From Desulfotignum sp032250905 (GTDB taxonomy: Bacteria; Desulfobacterota; Desulfobacteria; Desulfobacterales; Desulfobacteraceae), in assembly GCA_032250905.1 (NCBI GenBank), contig JAVVEQ010000011.1, positions 1 to 64,000 of the forward strand: a DNA stretch of 64,000 nucleotides, given 5' to 3'. A program made the translations under genes and the position numbers. The notes under the pieces are model-generated. The model was not told the origin of the DNA. It was given only the letters and a program-made list of their open reading frames with translations, and ran no database searches. Positions 15,635 to 25,400 of this stretch are shown piece by piece (position 1 is the first letter of the stretch; each line of letters starts with the position of its first letter).

Positions 15635-17378
15635 AAAGCGTTCCTTTATTTTTTTTCAGTGGAATGGAGATGAAAAACGTGGTCCCCTTTCCCGGTGTAC
15701 TTTCAAGCCAGAGGGTGCCGTTGTGGCTTTCAATGATTTTATAGGCAATGGCGAGCCCCAGCCCGGTTCCTTTTTTTTTGGTGGTGTAGTACGGATTGAA
15801 CACCGCTGCCTGGTCATCGGACCCAATGCCCTCTCCGGTATCAGACACGGCAAACTGGATGGTATCGCCTTCACCCCGGACTTCCACTGTCAGGTCTCCG
15901 CCGTTTTTCATGGCCTGCATGGCATTGATATAAAGGTTCAACAACACCTGGGTGAAACGGTCCGGGTCCAGACAGACTTCAGGAAGCGGAGCATCGATGT
16001 TTTCCTTAACCCGGATGCCGGCACTTATAGCCTCATGCTTGATAATGCCCAATGAATGGTGGATCAACGTCTCCGGCTGCGTGGGGCGCAACTGCAAATC
16101 TGCCGGCCGGGCGAACTCGAGCAGTTCCGAAATCACGCGGTCCACCCGGTCAATCTCTTCAACCATTAAGCGGGCCGCCTGTTTTTTTTCACTGTCATCT
16201 TCAAACAGACTGCCGAAAAAACCGGCGTACCCCTTGATGGAACTTAAGGGATTCCGGACCTCATGGGCAATGCCTGAAGCCAGGGTGCCCAGCGCGGCCA
16301 GTCTTTCCTTGCGCCTGATTTTCGATTCCAGGGCCCGGATATGGCTCAAGTCCTTCAAGATAAAGAGAAACCCGATAAAGTGATTTTCCCGGCCCAGAAT
16401 ACGGGTCACCATTATGGAAACAGGGGTTGTGCCTGATTTTTTTGAATCGAGAGAAATCTCTTTTTCTATGCCTTTTCCAGGGGCTTCCGCCGTCTGATGC
16501 AGGTGCCAGAGGATACCGGGAAGAAGGGTGTCCGCTGTTTTGTCTGTCATCTCTGAAGCATCGATTTCCAGCAGGGAGCAGGCAGTCTCGTTGATATAGC
16601 GGATGTGCCGGTCCCTGTCTACAATGATGATCCCCATGGGAAGACTGGCAATGGTTTCGGCGGCAAAAGCCCGGGTGTCCTGCAGCAGCCGCCGGGACCG
16701 GGTGGCCCTGCGGGACCAGATCAGGGAAACGACTCCGGTCAGGCCGGTGAGAAACACGATGGCCATCATGCTGATATTGTGGTGCAGATCATCGGCCGCT
16801 GCCTGTTCAAACGGCGAGATGTCCATACCCATGACGATGACGGATCTGTTTTCATCAATGTTTTTGGAGCGATCAGACAGGTGGGGTGTTTTGTCCGGCT
16901 GTTCCGGTTTGCCAGACATTTCCGGCAATGTGAACCGGGCTGTTTTGTATACTTCAAAATATCGGGTATGGTTCGCTGTTTCCACAATCCGCCAGCCCGG
17001 ATCTCCGGATTTTGCCGACAACGGGCTGACTGCAGGAACATCCGAAACTGTGTTTATCCGGTTTTTATCGTAGCCGGCGATGATGTTTCCGGATGTGTCC
17101 ACCAGAAACAGATATGAAATGTCCGGATGGACTGCGGTTTTTTCCAGCAGCACCTGCAAGGCGGCCGGACGTTTCGGTATCTCTGTTCTGACATCGGCTT
17201 CAAAAGAGGTGATCAAAGCGGTTCCTTTTTCCCTTAACAGGGTGCTGACATGCTGTTTTTCACGATTGTACAGCACGATGGTCTGAAAAAGGATAACCAC
17301 CATGAGAACACCACTGATGCTGATGGGAACCCAGGGTGATGCCGATGCCATCCACTGGTTTGCTTTGTTGAGATCCAT
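15624..17378 (-). CDS. Membrane sensor histidine kinase (ZraS-like)
   Basis: This 584-residue kinase has a transmembrane helix near residues 15-33, a periplasmic sensor domain to about 205 and a second helix (NISMMAIVFLTGLTGVVSLIW). A PAS domain near 235-345 (MGIIIVDRDRHIRYINETA) precedes the HisKA domain, whose phospho-acceptor lies in SGIAHEVRNPLSSIKG. The HATPase domain shows DTGEGIG and GTGLGLAIAYKIIESH. The start at 17378 (MDLNKANQW) is chosen because GGAAA precedes it and the upstream extension is not membrane-like. The sensor probably detects periplasmic metal, by analogy with ZraS/CusS and by its place beside the efflux operon. Confidence 0.9.
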   Translation of the reverse strand: MDLNKANQWMASASPWVPISISGVLMVVILFQTIVLYNREKQHVSTLLREKGTALITSFEADVRTEIPKRPAALQVLLEKTAVHPDISYLFLVDTSGNIIAGYDKNRINTVSDVPAVSPLSAKSGDPGWRIVETANHTRYFEVYKTARFTLPEMSGKPEQPDKTPHLSDRSKNIDENRSVIVMGMDISPFEQAAADDLHHNISMMAIVFLTGLTGVVSLIWSRRATRSRRLLQDTRAFAAETIASLPMGIIIVDRDRHIRYINETACSLLEIDASEMTDKTADTLLPGILWHLHQTAEAPGKGIEKEISLDSKKSGTTPVSIMVTRILGRENHFIGFLFILKDLSHIRALESKIRRKERLAALGTLASGIAHEVRNPLSSIKGYAGFFGSLFEDDSEKKQAARLMVEEIDRVDRVISELLEFARPADLQLRPTQPETLIHHSLGIIKHEAISAGIRVKENIDAPLPEVCLDPDRFTQVLLNLYINAMQAMKNGGDLTVEVRGEGDTIQFAVSDTGEGIGSDDQAAVFNPYYTTKKKGTGLGLAIAYKIIESHNGTLWLESTPGKGTTFFISIPLKKNKGTLYER

Positions 17379-17461
17379 TTCAGACGGTTTCCTGCAAGGG
17401 TGATTAAAAATTAACCATATTCCGGGTACTGATGTCCAATTATGAATCATCTTTTGGGATT

Positions 17462-17474
17462 TGGCAAGCCGCCA
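17462..17474. promoter_or_regulatory. Candidate enhancer (UAS) palindrome
   Basis: TGGC-AAGCC-GCCA is a short inverted repeat about 75 bases upstream of the -24/-12 promoter, a normal distance for a bacterial enhancer-binding protein. Only one copy was seen, so the assignment is weak. Confidence 0.25.
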
Positions 17475-17546
17475 GAGAAGGTTTGGAACTGAACGAGCTA
17501 TATATTTTGCCATGATTCGAAAAGGTTATAATAAATCACTACAATG

Positions 17547-17561
17547 TGGTATGATTGTTGC
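17547..17561 (+). promoter_or_regulatory. Sigma-54 (-24/-12) promoter of the metal-efflux operon
   Basis: TGG at 17547-17549 and TTGC at 17558-17561 fit the sigma-54 consensus, with GG and GC at the required spacing and the G at position 7 conserved. Initiation would fall near 17573, 45 bases before the first gene. A sigma-54 activator is encoded divergently 0.2 kb away, which supports the call. Confidence 0.75.
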
Positions 17562-17618
17562 GAACCTTATTCTTACAGGGTGAATTCACACAGATAACTT
17601 ACAAGCCATACAGGGGGA

Positions 17619-17888
17619 ATGATGTGGGGATGCAATACCATCGGTTCAGGTATGGGACATTCATTTCATGGGGGCGGGATCATCGGTTTTTTCATTATGC
17701 TGCTGATTATCGGCCTGATTGTTTTTGTTCTGTTGCAGGTGTTTCAATCCGTCAGAAAACGCACCCAATGTTCCGATACCCAGGATTCGTTGAAAATTCT
17801 GGATGCACGGTTCGCCAGAGGAGAAATCACCGAAGCGGAATACCGGAAAATGCGGGATATTCTATGCAACAAAAATGGGTCCGGGTAG
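17619..17888 (+). CDS. Small SHOCT-domain membrane protein
   Basis: This 89-residue protein has one hydrophobic helix (IIGFFIMLLIIGLIVFVLLQVF) preceded by a Gly/His/Met-rich N-terminus. It ends in a SHOCT motif (ILDARFARGEITEAEYRKM). Such proteins often accompany heavy-metal transport operons; the mechanism is unknown. Two ATGs, at 17619 and 17622, follow GGGGG. The second has the better spacing, so the true start may be one codon later. It is the first gene after the sigma-54 promoter. Confidence 0.75.
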   Translation: MMWGCNTIGSGMGHSFHGGGIIGFFIMLLIIGLIVFVLLQVFQSVRKRTQCSDTQDSLKILDARFARGEITEAEYRKMRDILCNKNGSG

Positions 17889-17950
17889 GTGAGCAGAAGA
17901 AAGCCTCGCCTGAACTGTCACAGCCACGATGATGTGTAAAGGAAATGACC

Positions 17951-19303
17951 ATGAAACACTTGTTTATCCCTTCGATGTTACTGTGCATGGGACTTGTTCT
18001 GATCTGTCAGAACCCGGCCCGGGCTTCGGACACAGCGGAAAAAAAACAGGCAGAACTGGCAGCCGGGCTGTCAACCACTGTCCGGCTGCCGGCGCTGCTC
18101 AATTACGCCTATCTGTCCAGCCCGGCCATCACCGCCTCGACAAAAACATGGCAGGCGTTTATCGAAAATTACCGGGTCGGCAAAAGCTATCCCGATCCCC
18201 AGCTGGCCGCCACCTATTTTCCCCGGCCCATTGAAACCCGGCTTGGCCCCCAGGACTGGAGCCTGACCCTGTCCCAGGTGATTCCGTTTCCCGGGACCCT
18301 GTCGCAAAAGGCCCGGGTGCTGGAATCCGATGTCACCATTGCCAGACTCAAGGTGGATCAAACCGTAAAAGCCATTGTCACAGAAGTATCTGCCGCATTT
18401 TATGAACTGGTGTATATCCAGAAAGCCATGGCCGTGGCACAGGCCAACCTGGATTTGACCCGGCAGATGCTTCAGATCGGTGAAAATGCCTATGCCGGCG
18501 ACAAAGCCCTGTTTTACGATGTATCCAAAGCCCGGGCCCAGACCGCCCAGACACAATATGACCTGCTGCTGCTCAAGGAGCTGGAAAAAACAGAAAAAAC
18601 AAAGATCAACACCCTGTTGAACCGTTCCCCCACAGCATTGCTGGGTCATGCGGTCGGCGGGCAGCCACGTAAAATAGTGTACTCTCTGGATGAGGTGTAT
18701 GAACTGGCCATGGCACACCAGGAAGATATCCTCATGGCAGAGGAACAGGTCCAAAAATCGGAACAGGCCATGCAGCTGACCCGGTTTGACATCCTCCCGT
18801 CATTCAGGGTGGGCCTGTTTTATGCCGGCATTGGTGACCCGGATGTACCCATTCCGCCACCGGATGCCGGGGATGACGCCGTGGGGGTCCAGTTTGGCAT
18901 GACCCTGCCTCTGTGGTTCGGCAAAAATCAAAGCCGGACCGCCCAGGCTCTGGCGGAAAAGGAATCTGCACAGGCACGGAAGATCGAGGCCGCAAACACT
19001 ATCATGGCCAGAATCAGCCGCCTGTGGTTCAAACTTGAAAATTCGGAACGCCTGATAACCCTGTATGAAAAAGAGCTGCTTCCCCAGGCGGTCTCTTCTG
19101 TACAGACGGCAGAAACCTGGTTCAAACAGGGCCAGGGGAGTTTTGCCGATTTTCTTGAAATCCAGGCGACTGCCACCAATTTTCAATTGTCTCTGGAGCG
19201 GGCCAAAGCCGATTATGCCAAGACCCTGGTGCTGCTGGAACAGGCAGCCGGTGCTGTCCTGGATGCAAAAACGGGGCAGAATACAGGAGGAAAAAAGCCA
19301 TGA
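17951..19303 (+). CDS. TolC-like outer-membrane efflux protein (first of two)
   Basis: This outer-membrane factor has about 450 residues and a signal peptide cleaved near ARA-SD. Two long coiled-coil repeats follow, at roughly 80-230 and 270-430. The motifs PDPQLAATYFPRP and the conserved Pro/Gly turn LSQVIPFPGTLSQK are typical of heavy-metal OMFs (CusC/CzcC branch). It would form the exit duct for the CusBA-like pump. The ATG at 17951 is preferred over 17945 because AAAGGA is then eight bases upstream. The gene ends in a four-base overlap with the next one. Confidence 0.88.
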   Translation: MKHLFIPSMLLCMGLVLICQNPARASDTAEKKQAELAAGLSTTVRLPALLNYAYLSSPAITASTKTWQAFIENYRVGKSYPDPQLAATYFPRPIETRLGPQDWSLTLSQVIPFPGTLSQKARVLESDVTIARLKVDQTVKAIVTEVSAAFYELVYIQKAMAVAQANLDLTRQMLQIGENAYAGDKALFYDVSKARAQTAQTQYDLLLLKELEKTEKTKINTLLNRSPTALLGHAVGGQPRKIVYSLDEVYELAMAHQEDILMAEEQVQKSEQAMQLTRFDILPSFRVGLFYAGIGDPDVPIPPPDAGDDAVGVQFGMTLPLWFGKNQSRTAQALAEKESAQARKIEAANTIMARISRLWFKLENSERLITLYEKELLPQAVSSVQTAETWFKQGQGSFADFLEIQATATNFQLSLERAKADYAKTLVLLEQAAGAVLDAKTGQNTGGKKP

Positions 19304-20838
19304 AGATAAAGATTTTTATGCTGACAATACCGGCGCTTTTTTTTTCTTCTGTTTGTTTTGCAGAGTATGATGCCATGAAAAAAGCGCTGGAAAACTACAC
19401 GCCACAGGACAGTTTCGCGATTAGGCCCTTTAATGAAACACCGGGGCCGGATACGGGTTCCCAGGCCCCGGATGTTTCCCCTGTTCAGACAGCCATTGAA
19501 ACCCTGAAGCAGGGATATGAAAACACGTTTTCCGTGTCTGACGGTGTGGCTGCGGCAATGGGTGTGGATGAAGAAATCCTGGCACGGCTGTCTCCTGGAG
19601 AAGAAGACCTGGAAGCGCTTTCCGAAGTTGTCGGTAAAAAAATCGACCTGAAAGAGATCACGGCCATTGCCGCTTTGCGAAATACAGACATTAAGGCGGC
19701 ACGTAAGAAGGTCCTGGCAGAAATTCAGTCCTTCGACCAGGTCACGCAACTGGATGATACCCTCCAGCAGTATGCAGCATTCACTGCGGCCCTTAACAAC
19801 CAGGTCGGGCCTTTGAAAACAAAGGATTCCATCAAGGCAGGACACCCGTTTCCCGGCCTTGCCGCACTCAAGGGCCGCGTCATCCAAAGCCAGGTGGACA
19901 TACAGGTGGCGCAGATGGAAATCATCGGAAAACAGGTGCGCCAGAACCTTGAAAATGCCTATTGGGAGCTTGCGTATACCACCCGGTCCATCCGGATCAT
20001 CCATGAGACCACAGCCGCATTCGACCGCCTTCTGGATGTGGCCGTATCCCTGTATAAAAGCGGCAGAACCAGTTACCAGGATGTGATCAAGGTCACCATA
20101 AAAATAGAAGAACTCAAAGAAGACCTGATTACCCTGGAAAATGAAGCAGACAATTTAAAAATCCGGTTGCTTGAACTGATGAATCTTCCGGCAGATACCC
20201 TCATGGGGCCGTTGAAAACAGCGTCCCTGCCGAAAATTCTCCCCCGGCCCGAGGCCTTGTCAGCCATTGCCGGGGAACACCGCCAGGAACTGGCTGCCAT
20301 CCGGTTTCAGATCAGCAAGTTGCAGTCCATGGTGGAACTGGCTGAATCCATGAAGCAGTCAAAATTTACCCTGGGGTTTTCCTATTTTGAAGCGGATCAT
20401 GTGAACACTGCCGGCAGCGGTGCCCCGCAGCAGGCATTTGCCGAAAAAACCATGGCATCCATGAAAAACAATCTGCCGATAAATCCCTGGTACGGGGTGG
20501 ACAGTCCCTGGTTACAGCAGACAAGGCAGACTCTGGCAGCCCTTGAACAAACGCTGGTTGCCAGACAGAATGCCACAGACCGCATGGTCTACAATGCCTG
20601 GTTTAAAACAGACAGAATCCGGCGGGAACTGGATCTGTATGAAAACCGGATACTGCATTTGACAAAGTCGGCCCTGGATGTGTCCACCCGGGAGTATGAG
20701 ACCGGGTCCATTGCGTTTTCCCAGGCAATCGGGTCCTATACCGACTGGTTGAAGGTGAAACTTGCCATTGCGCAAAAGACAAAAGATCTGGGCATCTCTT
20801 TTGCGGCCCTTGAAACGGTAGTGGGTAAAAAATTATAA
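19300..20838 (+). CDS. Second TolC-like outer-membrane efflux protein
   Basis: This 512-residue protein has a signal peptide (about 20 residues, ending CFA-EY) and a TolC-type alpha-helical barrel pattern. Examples are GKQVRQNLENAYWELAYTTR, LLDVAVSLYKSGRTSYQDV and a C-terminal YETGSIAFSQAIGSY. It carries an N-terminal region of about 110 residues before the first coiled coil that ordinary OMFs lack. Similarity to the preceding OMF is low, so it is not a recent duplicate. It starts on the stop codon of the first OMF (ATGA). It could form a mixed trimer or a separate duct, or act as a periplasmic helical adaptor. Confidence 0.75.
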   Translation: MKIKIFMLTIPALFFSSVCFAEYDAMKKALENYTPQDSFAIRPFNETPGPDTGSQAPDVSPVQTAIETLKQGYENTFSVSDGVAAAMGVDEEILARLSPGEEDLEALSEVVGKKIDLKEITAIAALRNTDIKAARKKVLAEIQSFDQVTQLDDTLQQYAAFTAALNNQVGPLKTKDSIKAGHPFPGLAALKGRVIQSQVDIQVAQMEIIGKQVRQNLENAYWELAYTTRSIRIIHETTAAFDRLLDVAVSLYKSGRTSYQDVIKVTIKIEELKEDLITLENEADNLKIRLLELMNLPADTLMGPLKTASLPKILPRPEALSAIAGEHRQELAAIRFQISKLQSMVELAESMKQSKFTLGFSYFEADHVNTAGSGAPQQAFAEKTMASMKNNLPINPWYGVDSPWLQQTRQTLAALEQTLVARQNATDRMVYNAWFKTDRIRRELDLYENRILHLTKSALDVSTREYETGSIAFSQAIGSYTDWLKVKLAIAQKTKDLGISFAALETVVGKKL

Positions 20839-20863
20839 AAAAATACAGGGGAAATGATTGATC

Positions 20864-22384
20864 ATGAACACAAAATCAACCGTATTGATTATCCTTTTGA
20901 CAGCGCTGATCGCAGGTTTTGCTGTGTTTTTCACACTCACCACCATGGGTCCCGTATCCTCTGAGAGCAATAAAACCCTTTCCGAAAAAAAAGAAGATGG
21001 CGCATCAAAAGAGCGAAAGATCATCTACTGGAAGGCGCCAATGGACCCCACTGAAATCTATGATGAGCCGGGCAAAAGCAAAATGGGCATGGATCTTGTG
21101 CCGGTGTATGAAGATGAAATTTCCGAAGAGGGGACCTCCGGAGATGGAGACACGGCAAACCGGAAAATCGTTTACTGGAAAGCCCCTATGGATCCTACAG
21201 AGATCTATGATGAACCCGGCAAAAGCAAGATGGGCATGGACCTTGTACCGGTCTATGAAGATGAGGTAAAGGGCGGGGTGGATATTAAAATAAATCCGGT
21301 GGTGGAACAGAACATGGGCCTTAAAATCAAACCCGTTGAACAGGGCCCTTTGAATCATATCATCAGAACCTATGGCCATGTGACGTTTGATGAAAGCAGA
21401 TCCGGTATTGTCAGCCCCAAAACTGCGGGGTGGGTTGACGCTCTTTATGCCGATTATACCGGGTTTGTTGTTGAAAAGGGGGCGCCGCTTTTTGCCATGT
21501 ATTCTCCTGCTTTGCTGGCATCCCAGGAGGAATATCTGTCTGCCTATAACAATTTTCAGGCCCGACCCACTCCCTTGAACAAGGAACTGCTGGCATCAGC
21601 CAAAAAAAGGCTGGCATACTATGACATTGCAGACCAGGACATCGCTTTTCTGGAACAAACCGGGCAGGTCCGCAAAACCCTGACCATCAGGTCCCGGTTT
21701 AAAGGGGTGGTGACCCATAAAAACGTGATTGAAGGGGCCTATGTCAAAGCCGGGGACAGTTTGTTCACCATTGTGGATCTGTCCACGGTGTGGGTGGAAG
21801 CCCATATCTTCGAATATGAGCAGAACCTGGTCTATGAAGGGCAGGCCGTTGAGATGACCCTGTCCTATGACCCGGACAAGGTGTACACGGGGAAAATTGC
21901 CTATATTTTTCCTTATCTGCAGCCCAAAACCCGGGATGTGGTCATCAGGATCATCTTTGACAATACAGCGGGTGACCTGAAGCCGGACATGTTTGCAAAT
22001 ATAAAAATCAATACCAGCGGGGATGCAGCCGGGCTGATTATTCCTTCCGAGGCGGTGATCCACTCCGGGGAAAAACAGCGGGTGTTTGTGGCCCGAGGCA
22101 ATGGCCGGTTCACTCCCCGGGAGATCACCACCGGCGTCCATCTGGAAGAGGGAAGGGTCCAGGTGCTGACCGGCCTGGCACAAGGAGAGGAAGTTGTGGT
22201 GTCCGGCCAGTTTCTGCTGGATTCTGAATCCCGTCTCAAAGAGGCGATCCAGAAGATGATCGCATCCAAATCGGGCACTGCAGAAGAAAAAAATGAACCC
22301 TCCCAAAAAGATGGGGACCGTTTTTTTGAAGACATGGAAGATGACACAGAATCCGGGGATGATTTTTTCCAGAATATGGAATAA
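20864..22384 (+). CDS. cusB: CusB-like periplasmic adaptor with duplicated metal-binding module
   Basis: This membrane-fusion protein has about 506 residues. It begins with an N-terminal anchor helix (VLIILLTALIAGFAVFF). Two nearly identical 35-residue copies of a heavy-metal-binding domain follow, at residues 51-85 and 100-134 (APMDPTE, GKSKMGMDLVPVYEDE). Then come the adaptor beta-barrel, lipoyl and hairpin parts (GWVDALYADYTGFVVEKG, FKGVVTHKNVIEGAYVKAGD). The C-terminus is acidic with Met and Phe. The modules lack the usual cysteines and offer methionines and acidic residues, which fits Cu(I)/Ag(I). The ATG at 20864 has AGGGGAAA upstream. Confidence 0.9.
   Translation: MNTKSTVLIILLTALIAGFAVFFTLTTMGPVSSESNKTLSEKKEDGASKERKIIYWKAPMDPTEIYDEPGKSKMGMDLVPVYEDEISEEGTSGDGDTANRKIVYWKAPMDPTEIYDEPGKSKMGMDLVPVYEDEVKGGVDIKINPVVEQNMGLKIKPVEQGPLNHIIRTYGHVTFDESRSGIVSPKTAGWVDALYADYTGFVVEKGAPLFAMYSPALLASQEEYLSAYNNFQARPTPLNKELLASAKKRLAYYDIADQDIAFLEQTGQVRKTLTIRSRFKGVVTHKNVIEGAYVKAGDSLFTIVDLSTVWVEAHIFEYEQNLVYEGQAVEMTLSYDPDKVYTGKIAYIFPYLQPKTRDVVIRIIFDNTAGDLKPDMFANIKINTSGDAAGLIIPSEAVIHSGEKQRVFVARGNGRFTPREITTGVHLEEGRVQVLTGLAQGEEVVVSGQFLLDSESRLKEAIQKMIASKSGTAEEKNEPSQKDGDRFFEDMEDDTESGDDFFQNME
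21014..21265 (+). repeat. Tandem duplication inside cusB (two 105-bp copies)
   Basis: Positions 21014-21118 and 21161-21265 encode the same 35-residue metal-binding module, with a single Ile-to-Val change in the translated copies. They are separated by 42 bases coding an acidic/Gly linker. Codon choices differ in several places, so the duplication is not brand new. Confidence 0.9.
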
Positions 22385-22402
22385 CAGACAGGGGATGCTG
22401 AG

Positions 22403-25400
22403 ATGATAGACAAAATAATTGAATGGTCTGTAAACAACAAATTCATGGTGGTTCTGGCAACGTTTTTCGTCATTGCCGGGGGTATCCTGGCCATGGTCAA
22501 CACGCCCCTGGATGCCATCCCTGATCTGTCTGACGTGCAGGTCATCATTTATACCCAATATCCGGGCCAGGCCCCCCAGGTGGTGGAGGACCAGGTCACC
22601 TATCCGCTGACAACCGCCATGCTCAGCGTACCGTTTGCCAAGGTGGTCAGGGGGTATTCCTTTTTCGGGTATTCCTTTGTCTACCTGATATTTGAAGACG
22701 GCACCGATATTTACTGGGCCAGATCCCGGGTGATGGAGTACCTCAATTTTGTGTCCGGCCGACTGCCTGCCGGGGTGACCCCCAGTCTGGGCCCGGATGC
22801 CACAGGTGTGGGGTGGGTGTATGAGTATGTTCTCCAGGACACCACCGGTGAAACCGACCTTGCCGAACTCCGGTCGCTCCAGGACTGGTTTGTGCGCTAT
22901 GAGCTGACCGCGGTTCCCGGTGTCTCAGAGGTCGCCAGCATTGGCGGGTTTGTCAAACAGTACCAGGTGGAGGTGGATCCCAACAAGCTGGCATCCTATG
23001 ATATTTCCATCCGGAAAATCAAAAACGCCATCCAGCAGTCCAATGCAGATGTGGGAGGCCGGCTCATTGAGATGGGAGAAACCGAATTCATGGTCCGGGG
23101 TCTGGGGTATATCTCCTCTGTGGAAGATATTGCGCAGATTGTCGTGTCCTTTGATGACAGAGGCACCCCGATTCTGCTGGGCGATATTGCCAATATCCAG
23201 ATCGGTCCGGAGCTGCGGCGGGGCATTCTTGAATGGAACGGCACCGGGGAGACCGTGGGCGGCATCGTGGTCATGCGCTACGGGGAAAACGCCCTGGAGG
23301 TGATCAAACGTGTCAAGGCAAAACTTGCAGACCTGGAAAAAGGGCTGCCCGATGGGGTGGAGATCCTCACGGGATATGACCGGTCCGCTTTGATAGAACG
23401 GGCAGTGGATACACTTAAAACCAAGCTCACCGAAGAGATGATCGTGGTGGCCCTGGTATGCATCATTTTTCTGTTGCATTTCAGATCGGCATTTGTGGCC
23501 ATATTTACCCTGCCGGTGGGCATCCTGATGTCATTCATGATCATGTATCCGTTCAACGTCAACGCCAACATCATGAGCCTGGGGGGGATTGCCATTGCCA
23601 TCGGCGTGATGGTGGATGCCTCCATCGTGATGGTGGAAAACGCTCACAAACATTTAGAGCGGGACCGGGGCAGAAAAAGCCATACCCAGATCATTATAGA
23701 TGCCTCAAAGGAGGTGGGGCCGGCCCTGTTTTTCAGTCTGCTGATCATCACAGTTTCCTTTCTGCCTGTGTTCAGCCTCATGGAGCAGTCCGGCCGGCTG
23801 TTCAAACCGTTGGCCTACACCAAGACCACGGCCATGGCAGCCTCTTCTGTTCTGGCCATCACCATTATCCCGGTGCTCATGATATTTTTTGTCAGGGAAC
23901 ACCCCATTGATCCGGCCCTGCCAAAAAAAGCAAAGGCAAAGATCTGGGTTCCGGCACTGGCAGGCCCGCCCCTGGCGGTTGTCTGTGCCGGCCTGGCCGG
24001 CGTGGCACTGCCGGATATCAGCCTGGTGCTGGCTCTGGGACTTTCCGTGTTTTTTGGCATCTGCCTGTTTCCCCAGAAGATCATCGCTGAAAAAAACAAT
24101 CCATTGAACCGGTTTCTGATCTGGATCTATCTGCCTGTGATCAAATGGGTGCTGCACTGGCGCAAATTGACGGTATTGATTTCTCTTGCAGCCATTGCAG
24201 TTACCTGGTACCCCATGACCCGGTTGGGCAGCGAATTCATGCCGCCCCTGAATGAAGGGGACCTTTTGTACATGCCCACCACGCTGCCCGGTATTTCCAT
24301 CACCAAGGCCAAAGAGCTTCTCCAGCAGACAGACAAGATCATCCAGCGGTTTCCGGAAGTGAAAACCACCCTGGGAAAAGTCGGCCGGGCTGAAACCTCA
24401 ACGGACCCGGCGCCCTTGTCCATGATCGAAACCGTGATCATGCTCAGGCCACATATAGAATATGAAATAAAGGATACCCAGCGGTTTTTTTCCGGATGGC
24501 CGGCCTGGCTGAAAAAGCCGCTGACCTGGATCTGGCCGGAACAGGTCAAGGGAGAAATTTTACATGAATGGCGCAAAAAGCAGATCGACCGGTTCTACGC
24601 CGGATGGCCGGGCTGGCTTGCTGCCCCGTTTGAATGGATACTGCCTGAAGAGCGCTATATAACCATGCAGGAACTGATCGATGATCTGGATGAAGCGGTG
24701 AAGTTCCCGGGGGTGACCAATGCCTGGACCATGCCCATCAAGACCCGCATCGACATGCTGTCCACCGGCATCAAAACCCCGGTGGGAATAAAGGTCATGG
24801 GACCGGATCTTTCGACCCTGGCCGATCTCGGAGAACAGATCGAAAGCCTGCTCAGGAACAAAAAAGGGACGCTGTCCGTGTTTTCCGAACGGGTCACCGG
24901 CGGCAACTACCTGGATTTCACCATCAACCGTAAGGAGATTGCCCGGTATGGCTTAACGGTGCAGGATGTCCAGGACATCATCAAGACCGCCATCGGCGGT
25001 ATGAATGTCACCTATACGGTGGAGGGCCTGGAACGGTATCCGGTCAATCTGCGGTACAACCGGGAGTTCCGGGACAATCTCCACATGCTGCGCCGGGTGT
25101 TAGTGCCCACCCCGTCCGGTGCCCAGGTGCCCCTGACCCAGCTGGCCGACATTGCCATTAAAAAAGGCCCGGCCGGTATAAAGAGTGAAAATTCCAAAAG
25201 AAGTGCCTGGGTGTTTGTGGACATCAAAGGAATGGATCTTGGCACCTATGTGAAGCAGGCCCGGCAGCTGGTGGATGAAAACATCGATCTCCCGTCAGGG
25301 TATTCCCTTATCTGGTCCGGCCAGTATGAATATATGGAAAAGGCGAAAAAAACCCTGCAGCTTATTATTCCAGCCACCCTGCTGGTGATATTCATCCTGC

